A model generated the notes under the pieces. The model had not been told where the DNA came from and searched no databases. It saw nothing but the letters and a program-made list of their open reading frames with translations. Below, piece after piece: positions 11,259 to 23,200 of a stretch of 64,000 nucleotides of DNA (positions within the stretch are counted from its first letter, which is position 1; every line of letters begins with the position of its first letter). Made by a program: the position numbers and the translations under genes. The stretch is from Eumeta japonica (lineage: Eukaryota > Arthropoda > Insecta > Lepidoptera > Psychidae), in contig BGZK01000743.1 in NCBI GenBank assembly GCA_005406025.1, forward strand, positions 62,001-126,000, given 5' to 3'.

Positions 11259-14200
11259 GTAAGTTATAGATAAACCTGTCATATCGTATTAATTTGTAAA
11301 TGTACAAGCTCCATATTAAACATAGACATTCGTAATTTAGTAGTATAATATTACACAATAAAAAAAGTACATAACCTATTTCTGAACTTAAAATAACTTT
11401 TTCGAGAGAATCTAAAATATAATTTTTAATTTCATTGTATATTTTACATAAGTTTATATAGAAACTGTAAGACATAGGCCGGTTATATTTATCTTCATTT
11501 AGTATAGATAATTTGGCTTAGCAAGTTTATATTTCACCTGTCTTTATTGAGTCTGAACTACTGCCTTAATTTTATATTATTTTAAAATATCTGACCTTTT
11601 TCTTTTATTTTTGTTTCTATTAGTCGATATTTAAAACTTAGAAAATTACTACTTGTAATTTAATACTTACATGTTAGGTTCATATAAAGCAGGTATCAGC
11701 CTTCAAGTAGTTTAAGTGCATTGTGTAAAAAAACTAAAATATAAGTTTTTACGATAGATCTATAACGAAAACATTTTGTTCATTTTTAAAATATTGATTT
11801 AAAACATAAAGGTATTAATGTCACCTTAATTCGAAAGACTTTTGAGTTTTGGTTATCTTTCGTTTAGTGAAATAAAAAATAAATAAAACTTTTGACAAAT
11901 GCACATTATAAAGAACCATTATGTCCTATTGTTCAATATCTATGAAGATAGACAATTTCATTTATTTTGTCAATTTACATTTTGTGTGATTTAACACAAA
12001 TACATTGCACTAATCTTTAGTTATGTAGTACTTGCAATCTTTAGTTATCTAGAACTTGTTATGATATATTTGGACACAATGTACCACCAGGGTTAAACTA
12101 ATATAAAGGAAATTTTAAATTTCAAAAACCAAAGCTATAAATTATTTGTAAGTTTCCTTTATGGAGGTCATCATAAACACTAAAAAATTTGCATGCTTTC
12201 CTATTAAAATTGGTGCTACATGCCATTCTGTTTCTAGCATTATGATATATAAGATAGTATTTTAATAAAATTTATATTCATAAATACCTAGTAAGGAGTT
12301 CTATGGTTTCAGGTGCACTACAAGATATGACAAAAAAAGATGACAAAATGGATAATAAATCTGGTGGTCCATTAGAAGATGCTCAAAATCCACAGAACAT
12401 GTGGTCCGAGGAATTCATCAAGGAAGCTGCATCTCAATTTGAAGCCAACATGGCGGCTATTCTTGGCAGCTTTAGCGGTATACCAGGTTTGTTGCATTAC
12501 TTATGATTAATGATAAGGAACATATGAACGGTGGTGGTTAAGAGGTTATGAGTATCACCTCAGAAACAAAAGTTACTAAATTTGAATACTGTATTTTCAA
12601 CAAGTTTTAATGTAAATTAAAAGATAGCAGATTAAGCTGTGAATCCAGGAAGATTGTAATGCACTATCTCTCACTTTGGAGTAGTTGTAGACGTTATTAA
12701 CAAATTGATGATTATGAGAACACAAAAACACCTTAAACTCAGTTTGCATACATACTTCAATTTAAATCATTTAAGTACAATTTTTTTTTTCAGAGGAGCA
12801 AATCACACAAGAGCAGATTGCGCAAACTTTTACTAAAATGGCAGGTAAGAGTTATAAGTGGATGAATCAATTTTTTATTTCACAATTAAGTTATAAATAT
12901 GCTTATGGACTTATCGCAGATATGTTGTGTAGTAGTAGTGATGCTAGACTGAATGTGACAGTCGACGATCTCAGCTATATGAGGCCTCATTCGTTTTTCT
13001 AATCACAAGAAAAACATAAATTTAAATCAGTGGAAATATAAACTAATGTTAATTCGTAAACCTTTTTTTTTTTGCAAGGCCCTCTCAGACACGAGGCCGT
13101 CGGCGGTCGTCGATGCGTAACACCGCCATTATCATTTAGGTTGAATTATTTCAGATAATTTATTGTGCTGCGTCCATTAATAAACTATATTCATCTGCAT
13201 TTAAATATAAATTTCAAGTAGAAAAGTAAGCCGCACATAAGATACTTGAAGTTATTTATGTACCAAAACTAATAAAATTAAACTCTTCAAAGAACTGTCA
13301 TACTCAAAGGTATAATACTTAAAGACTGAAGGAGTTAGGTTTGGTAGTGTTGTTCTTCAAAGAGGATCTAATACCTCGCTGAAGAATTACAGACTCAGTA
13401 TGCTTTTGAGTCTCATGGTGAAGTTGTTTTATAGAATAACCACAAATTGTTTTATGTCCAGATTTGTCAGGTTTCAACCACCCAAATATGACATTTCTAA
13501 AAGGGCTTCAGTATGGTAAATTTGATCCGAATGCTTTAGTAAATTATATATGTCCGAGGAGTATGATCCGTGGCTATGTTGACAATCATATCAAAGTGCT
13601 GATATGTTTGTATGAGAATTTTTCAGTCCAATATGCCTCAATGTATAAAGACGAAAGTCTTTGAACAGTGTGTGTTGCTAGTGATAATATAAATACGTCA
13701 TTCAGTTTTGTACTGTTGATTCATAAAAAAATTCAGAGACATTCAACATGTGGTGGAAAAAACTATGTTCGGGTTTTCTCCAGACAGTAATTCGCAGGGC
13801 CGGATCTACCTATGGGCTGATTGGGCTGCAGCCCAGGGCCCCGGGGTTGCAAGGGGCCCCCAGATCCCGCTAAAAAGTAGGCCATAATATGAAAAAAAAA
13901 AATAGTCTGTAAAGTCGGTTTACGGACGATATTTTTACGTGACAACGTCATAAGAAAATATTGATTAAAAATTGCATACTTACTTTTATGAATGTAGTTG
14001 AGGGGAAATACGTGTAAAGGTTTTTCATGTCGTTTTCATTAATTTTTTAAAGTTAATAATGGCAACCCTGAGATCAATGAACCAATGTATGTGCGCGTCT
14101 ATGGAACGGAACGGGATTTCCTGTATTTTTATTTACTCGGGACTTTCCCGCCGCGCTGGTTGACGTAACGTCTGACGTGATTTTGTTTTTCTGCACTTCT

Positions 14201-17200
14201 CTTCTCGTCATCAAAAGGACAAACTGACTGCGTTAATTGTTTGAACTGTGTTTAATGAGTGTGTGCTAATAAGTGATAACTTAAAAGTTACCTATATCTA
14301 AATAAGTAAAATTTGTTTATGTCAGTGATTTCCTGCTTTTATTTGGTAATGGTAAGTAAAAATAATTAATAATATTAAATCATGTCTTTCTTTTTTATGG
14401 TATTTTTAGGGTTCTGTACAAAAATAAAATAAAAAAACGAATATAGGATGACTCTTGTCGTGCACCCGTCTGTGTGTCACAGCCAATTTGCTCCAAAACT
14501 AGGTATGTACTGGACCAAATTAGGTGAAATTTGGTAGGATGGTGTAATCCTATGACTAGTGTAATTTTGGTACTTGCAATATAAGCATTTATTTATTTAT
14601 TCCTATTACTCGTTGGCAAAATACATATTGATATTGCTAGCTTAACCAAAACGTCATAGGTACGTTAGTTGATTTTGTTTTTTTTTACACTGACTGAACA
14701 AAAATGTACCTATGTATTTTTGTTAATTTTCTGAAGTGACATTGCATCCTAATGTCTAAAACATGAAAGACTTCAATATCAATACCTAGACATTTTAGGC
14801 AGATTGGGTAGGTCGATGTGATGTTGACTGTACTTGTAATTTTTTTTTCACAGATTTGGGTTTGAGGTACTGGGAGTTGTGTTTTATATAGGGGTCGAAT
14901 TTTGTCCTTTTGACGTAGCATGCACCGTTTACGAGATATATCGACTTTAGTCAAAAGTAGGTACAAGTTTTTGATGGTAACTATATATACTCGTGTAAAA
15001 TTAACTTTTCCATTGTAACCACAAATAAAATGGTACTATTTTAAATGGTAGATTAACTAAATTTAATGGAAGATTAACTTTAATGAACAAACATAGCAAA
15101 ACTTAATATTTCAATCTTATCTTAATATCTCTAAATCTACCTATCAGGCTCGTCGTGCATTGCATTCGGCAGTGACCTTATCCTATACGCCAATACTCAA
15201 AAAATATGTTTTACGGGATTGACTTTTTAGAAAATCCCATGTTAACACCAACATTTTATTGCAAGTACCAAAATTACACTATCTAATTCCGACCTCTGCT
15301 CATTACAAAGTATTCACGTATTCAAATGATCGTTACATGTTTATTTATCAGAAAACTAACAAGTTCGTTCATTGTTTATTTTCAGTAAAACCAAAGGTCT
15401 TAATTTACAATAATGTCTGGTCGAAAGTATAAAAGTGGAGCTGAGAAACGCAAATTGCAGCTAGATCGTGAAAAGGAAAAAATAAATGTGCAAAATTGGG
15501 ACTTTTCAAATCAAAACATAAAACGAGGATGAAATCGCTGAAAATTCATCAACAAGCGACAAGGGAGGGATCGAATCTGAAGAGAATCTATTTGAAGGGA
15601 GTAGCAAATAGCAACACCAAGAAACAAAGACAAATGATGAAAATCTGCAAAGTCTTGACTATCAGCAAGTCCAGCAACCCTCTGATCAAACGGAAAACGA
15701 TATTGGTGTTCCGCGACAGAGTGGAAACACCGAGACGGAAAGAAATTTACAGAATATTAATTTTGAATTTGAGAAATATGTTGACGTGGCCTTGTGGCCA
15801 GAATTGCTAAGTAATGATTTTATTAATGACATCCTCTTGCATGAAATGACTGACTTTCAAAATAAAGACCCGAAAAATATATATTCAGCTTCTATAAAGA
15901 AGTACAAGGAACAAAACAGAGCATTTTCAAATAGTCATTTCACAAAAAAAATGAAAAATGGTCAATCACTGGAAAGATCTTGGCTAACATATTCAACTAG
16001 TGTTGGTGCTGTTTTTTGTTTGCCTTGCAAACTTTTTTCTAAAACCTCTTCTCAATACACGACCGGATTTTCTGATTGGAAACACATAGGAACTTGTTTA
16101 GAAACTCACGAAAATTCTGATGAACATAAGAAATCAATGTTAGTGTGGTTAACACGTAAAGAAAATAAGTCTGTTTTAGACAAGCAGCTTCAGGAGCAAT
16201 TAAGAAAAGAAAAGAATATTATCACAATGTTCTAAAACGAGTAATTGCAGTGGTAAAATTTTGAGTATAAGGGGCTTAGCATTTAGAGGTTCCGAGGAAG
16301 TATTTGGTTCTCCACATAATGGTAATTTTATGGGGCTATGGAACTATTGGCAGAGTTTGATCCATTCATTCGTGAACACATTGAACAACGTGAGCTGCGA
16401 CCAAAAGCGATAATATCGTACTTATCAAAACAGTATATGAAGAAATAATTGAGATTATGGGCCAACAGCTACTTAAACAAATTATAACTCAAATAAAAAC
16501 GACGACACAAAGTATTATTCAACTGTGATGGATTCTACACCAGATCTGTCTCACAATGATCAACTTGCTATTGTATTACGATACTGTTTTCGGGGAAAGT
16601 ATATGAAAGATGTGTAGCCTTCATTAAAATTAGTAGTCATACTGCTTTACATTTATTTAATATTTTACAAGACTTTATAGAAACAAATGGATTACTACTG
16701 AGTAATTGTAGAGGGCAATCTTATGACAACGCTGCCAATATGGCGGGTCACTACAATGGTGTACAAGCACTATTAAAACAAAAAATAACACTGCGGATTA
16801 TGTGCCATGTGCTGCGCATTCCCTTAACCTAGTTGGTGTAGAATCTGTTAACGTTGCAACCGAAATTGTAAACTTTTGGAGTAGTGCAACAAATATACGT
16901 TTTCTTTCTGCTTCGACCCATAGGTGGGAACTGTTGAATCGTGAAATAAAATTAAAATTCACGTTAAAGTTTAAGCCAGACCAGATGGTCTTGCCACTAT
17001 GATGCTGTCAAAGCGTTAAAAATAGTTATGATGAAATCATGAAAATTTTAAAAGTTTCAGCGAAAGTGAGGTGGAGAAAGTTGATTTCGGAAAGAGGCAC
17101 GAAATTTATACATGAAAATGGCGAAACTCGAGACTGCAATTTTGATTATCTTTTGGGAAGAAGTTTTGAGAGATTTCATTTAGTCAATAAAAAATACAGA

Positions 17201-20200
17201 GCCCCGGTTTAGACATTTGTGAAGGCAACAAGTTAATTATGTCATTAAAAGACTTTGTAAACAACTTACGACACCAATCAGATCAGAAGCTAAAGGAATA
17301 CGAAGAAAAGCTAAAAATTAAGTGCTAGTGTGGGAATAGATTACAATGACATAAACAAGAGGCGCATTACTCCAAAATTTTCAGATAGGTCTACAGGTGA
17401 ATTCTTAGTAAATGGCGCAGAAAGATTTAAAAGGGACACGTTAAATGTTGCGTTGGATAAGCTAATTATGGACTTAAATAAAAGGAGCCAAGTCTATGAG
17501 ATATGTAGCAAAAATTTAAATTTTAATGGATTTGCAAGACAAAAATATCAAAACATAGATTTGGAAAGTGCACGTCATATTATTGATTACTATCCAGATG
17601 ACGTAGACGAGCATTTAGTGAATGAGTGCATTCAATTAAAATCATACTTACTCCAATCTAAGCCAGAGTCTTACAACTCTTGCAGTGACATTTTTATGAT
17701 CATGTATGAAAATAAACTAATTGACGTGTTCCCTAATTGCTATACCATTTTAAAGATTTTTTTAACTTTACCAATAACTAGCTGTGAAGCAGAACGCTCC
17801 TTCTCAAAAATGTCCTATATAGAAAATAAATATAGGACAACAATGGCGAACTCTCGACTAAACCATTTATCACTTCTGTCTATAAATTGTGATTTAACAA
17901 AAGACTTGCAATGTGATGACCAAATAAAAGAATTTGCAGCACAAAATGTAGAAAGGTTAATTTATAAATTATAATTTCTTTTACTTTACTAATAAGTTCA
18001 TAATAAATAAATAAAATTATTTTGTTGTTTTTTATTTTCTTTTATACAATGTACATCTCTATTTCGGTTTCTCTGTCACCCAAAGGTTACCTGGAAGAGA
18101 TTGCTACACAGCAATAAGGTCGCCTTTTGTACAACTAATACTTGCGTAGATTTAAGTAATATTTATGTTTTTGTGCAATAAAAAATAATGTATAAGAATA
18201 ATATATCATTATAGAAACAGTTTTTTGGTATGGCTATTAGTTAAGTACTAAGATAGGCCCCCAAGTAGTTTCAGCCCAGGGCCCCACAAATTCACGATCC
18301 GGCCCTGGTAATTCGAAATCCTCGGAAGAACCACAACAAGAAGAAGAACAACTTGGCAAGTTGAAATGGCAATGGGCAGACTATGTTGCATGTAAAACTG
18401 ATAATCATTAGGAAGAATGTTTCTCCACATGGTGTGTCATACTGAATGTTGTATCACAGTGTGGGATATCTTTGCACTAGGTGGCTTGGTAAAATTTGTA
18501 GGTAACCATTGGTCACTGACAGCCCAGATAATATTGTCAAGGCTCAGAAATGAAGGAGTAGGACTTACTTTTGAATTCATTCCTCAGAAGCAGCAGCCCA
18601 AGTTCTTAATCAGAAGCCAGGAGAAAATGGAACCGATGAAACTGCTGGTTCTGGAGAGAGTGCACTGGAACCAGACAGAGTAGATGAGGTTAGCACTGTT
18701 CGTAGCATTTACAGTTTTAATTTGCACTATATTTTGCATAAACCTAAATTATGATATATTTTTTTTGAAAACCTCAATATAAAGATCTATATATTGTTTG
18801 TGTAATATTTAATAAAAATAATAATGTAGTTCTACCTGATAATATAAACCATGACTTCTAAGAATTTTATAATGATATGAGGTAATACCTGAGGATATTT
18901 TTATATGCCTATATAATTATATTGAAATGGTGATACTAAATTCAAAATTAGGTATTTTACAAATTTAATTTTCTTGTAATAAAAAGAAGTTCAATGGCAA
19001 GAGTTATTACATGTGTTTCAATATTTTAATGAAAAACATCCACGACATTAAACTGCTCAGATGTTAGGTTGCTTCGTGTTATTTATAAGTATTGTGCAAA
19101 ATGAATTACTCAATACTTCGTATTGATGAACAAAACTGAATTTCTTGATCATTTTTTTCCAAATTGAATTATCATTGGGAATAGGTGGTAATGCTAATGT
19201 CGAAAAGAATTCATTAACGACCCATTTCATGTGCAATTATTGCCTATGAAATAAAACTATTTTTCATTTGATTTAAATTAAACATATATTGTGGAAAAAA
19301 TCAAGAACTAAAACCTTAATGTTTGCATGGAATATTTGATATTTGACTGATCAGGACACATCTAGACATCTCCATCTATATCTAGATCAAAACTTATGCT
19401 TTTTCTATATTCATAATTAAAAAGATAATGAAAAAACGTAAGAATTTGGACAATGGTGTTGTGCCATATTGCACACTTCCCGACTATGTTGCTTTATGTA
19501 GTAGTTCAATGACTTTCCCATATCTTTTCAACAAACTAAATTAAGTATAGAATTACTGATATTGTTGACCTTTTCATTAAGATTTCACACAAAAGTAACA
19601 ATATGAGGACTGCTATTTTTGTATCCGAAACTAACCACATACAGAACAATATTTAAAAAGTAATCATATTTAAAAATGGAACTCTTTGGCTGTAGCATAC
19701 AGTTTGTTTCATGTAACTGTCAATTATTTTACCATTGTGACGTCATTTTGAAAATTGAGTGTCTTTATCACCATGGATTTTTCTCGGTAAGATTTTCGTG
19801 CGATGATTTATTACGATTTTCGGCATGGGCTAACTCAAAAATAGTACATTAGTCAACTCGCTTTGACTTTTGGGGATGAAGCACTATCAAAAACTACAAC
19901 GTATCACTGATTTAGTGAATTTTATCGTAAGCGGTCTATGCTTAGCGACGAATTTAAAGAAAGTCGTCCTGAATCCGTTATTGTACCACAAAATATCGAT
20001 GCTGTGCGGCAACTAATAATACAAAATCGTCATGTTACATATCGCGAGGTAAAGGCGTCTCTGAGTATAAGTATGATGAGCATGCATAAGATATTACACA
20101 AAAATTTAGCTATAATTTTTCGTGTTGAATTTAGCACAACTTGAGCATTGATAAAAATAGCCTCATGTCGATTGGTGCAAAAAAATGATAAAAAATACAA

Positions 20201-23200
20201 TTAAGGTATGTCAAAAGCTGTTTATATCATCTACACAGGTTATTAATCTTGGATTTATGTGTATGAACTCTGAAACTAAACAACAGTCAACGGTGTAGGT
20301 GTTCTAAGATGAGCGGAACCGTACTAAAGTGATTCATGCCAAAAGCACTTTGAAGCAAATGGTTGCTTGTTTCTTTGATAATGGACATGCATTTACATTA
20401 CCATTAGATAATCTTAAAATGGCTAATTCGGTGTGGTACACAACCATTTATTTGCCAGAAATCTTTGAACAAATAAGACAGAACAACCGACAACGCAGAA
20501 TCATTCTTCATCATGACAATGCCGGCCGAAACAACATGGTTTTTGGAAAGTCAAAACATCGAACTGATGAGTCATCCGCTGTATAGCCCGGATTTGGCAC
20601 CCAACGATTTTTATTTATTCCCAAGCATGAAGAATAAATTACGTGGTCAACGTTTTTCAATCCGCGAAGAGGCGTTGATGCGTTCAAAATGCACATTTTG
20701 GAGATACTTCAATGAGAATGGAAAAAGAGCTATAAAAATTGGTTTCAGCATATGCAAAAGTGAATCAATAATCATGGTGAATTTTTTGGAAAGCAATAAA
20801 ACCATATAAAATGATAGATGTTTGTTTCTTTTTGATATTCCGGACACAGAAATAGCAGCCCTCATATACATATGTCCAAAAGCAGGATGTGACAAGTGTA
20901 TATATACCTCAAAAAAAAATTGACAAACAATTTTTGTTCCAGGTGACTGCAGCAATTTCCCAAACCCTGCAGAATTTAAGTACAAATGCAGAAAATCTTC
21001 AGACACCATTTACAGACCAGGATCTTGCCAACATGTTTAATAACTTCAACTTAGAAGGTGGTCAGGTATATTTTTTAGTCAGAATAATTAAAAATATCTG
21101 CAAGTATTTATTCCCTAAGAAATCACTGATACTTGTCAATTTCGAACTAGCAGTGTTTGGGTCTCTTTAACAGCCCATTCTTATTAAAGACTTGGGTTCA
21201 GCTTTTTGCTGAGGAAAATGAAATGTAAGTTTTAGACAATAGTGTGAAGACACCCAGAGCAGTACTGTTTTGTCTTACTATATCGGAAGTCACAGTCCAT
21301 GCTGGACCATGTCTAGTTGCAGAAACAGCAGCCACCACTCTTATGTAGATTCTTATGGCCAAGATGTAGCCCAGGCATCCAAGTATGTATGTGTGCTGCT
21401 GTAATGCAAAGAAGTTATCACTGAGCATTGGCTCAGAGAGCAAATCACCGATTTTAAACCACAACTCAGGAGGAGCCACTATTATGCCAGACATGCTCAT
21501 TATTGTATGTCAAACTTACTGAAATTGTGTTGCTAATGATCTCAGTATTTTATACTAAATTTCTATAGATAAATGAGACAAGTTCATGTTTATTTCTTTA
21601 GGAGGGCAACATGTTTGTGCCTTTCATGCAAGGCATGATGCAGTCTTTGCTGTCTAAAGAAGTTCTATATCCATCACTGAAAGAACTGGTTGACAAATAT
21701 CCAGTATGGCTGCAGGAAAATAAAGGGAAGATAGAACAAGCAGACCATGACAGGTTAGTTTAGACTCGGAGCATAAAGTTGTTCTATACATAATGTGTGT
21801 GTTACATGTTGTGTTATTTGTTGATGTAAGACATAGGGAATATTTTTTATACAATTTTATGGATCAATTTAATTATAATTCCAACCCATTTTTTTTATTG
21901 TAATTGTTTAGAATGCAGCACTTAAAAATAAGATATGTGAGTGCAATGTAAAATCGTAGGCAAGGAAATAATAGTACTATTACCATTGTAGAACATTAAA
22001 TTCTCTAATAAATAATATTATATTTTTCTATTACCCACTTGTATCGAAAATGTTTTTGATTAATTAATGATTAGATTATGCTGTATGGAATTGATTATGC
22101 GTCTTTGCGCAAATATTCATAACCTTCTTTTTTAGAACAACTTCACCAAAGAAATCATAGTTAAGTAGATAGATGTTTTTGAGAAAAATAGCTCGGAACG
22201 TAAATGTGAAAATGTACAAAGTACAACCTTAATACCACAATGCGTGCGCCCGAACCTGCCTACATGTTTATCCGAGGTCTATACGCAGCGGGCGCCGCCA
22301 GTGTCTAGCAAGTCCACTGGGGGTCCGCCCGTCGACGCGTGGTCCACGACCGAATGCGCAGCTTTAGAGGTTTTGGTATTTTGTTATAAAGTGTTGCGTA
22401 TACGATATTGATATTTATGAAACTAAGATTATGTGTGATTAAAATGTTTAATAACAATGCATTTCACGGCTATCGAATATGCAAACATGATTTGTTGTTG
22501 GTGAGTTTGCAGAGATTTCATCGCTGCAGCTCTAAAACTTTATAGTAAAACTTACCCTGACAGTCAACAATCTGCGAGTTCACGAGTAATATTGCGTGCT
22601 GTTTATCGTTTACGTAATAATTTGCCTATAGTGACACAAACTACCTTAGGTGATCACCGTGCTGGTCGTACGTCTGAAATCTTTTCACATCTAGAAAAAC
22701 GAATATTGAGATTTTTACGCGATTTCCGGCAGTAAGTAGTAGGCAAGTGGGCAGACGCTTTGGTGTTTCACATATAACAGTACTTTATATATTAAATAAA
22801 AGGAAAGTACATATTAAAAAAAGAAAACAAGGCGTGAACAAAACATAAAACGACTGCGTGTTTGTTTAGAGGTGAATACATCTCATGTGGAAAATCAGAG
22901 ATTAAATTAATAATACCGTCGGCGACCGTTATATCACTGACATCAGATATAATTTGTAGGTGACTAAATAAATTATTTTAAAAATAATACATTGTATAGA
23001 TCGTTTGTCACGTTCCCAGGCGCGGCGCGCGGCGCGCGGCACGTGGGCGCCGTCTGACTGAGCATTTCGTAGGCTTTTATTGAAAATATACTTGTACATA
23101 ATATAAAACAATGTCGAGTTGTTCTAAAGTTGTTTTAAAAAAGGAAAAAACTATGAATATTTGAAAAAGATGCATGATTAATTCCATCCTATATACATAA

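Larger units (their letters stand above)
13795..18307 (+). mobile_element. hAT transposon (ZMYM1-like), 4513 bp, in PEX19 intron 3
   Basis: The termini are CAGGGCCGGATC at 13795 and its exact inverse GATCCGGCCCTG ending at 18307. They are bracketed by a perfect 8-bp target duplication GTAATTCG (13787-13794 and 18308-18315), the size expected for hAT. Sub-terminal GGCTGCAGCCCAGGGCCCC is partly repeated inverted at the right end. The interior holds other repeats (13905-13994, 14409-14550, 14557-15281) and then the broken transposase. Confidence 0.93.

Noticed and set aside
21198..21500. 100-codon minus frame inside PEX19 intron 5
   Set aside because: Reads like a protein in composition but matches no domain and lies antisense in an intron; insufficient support.
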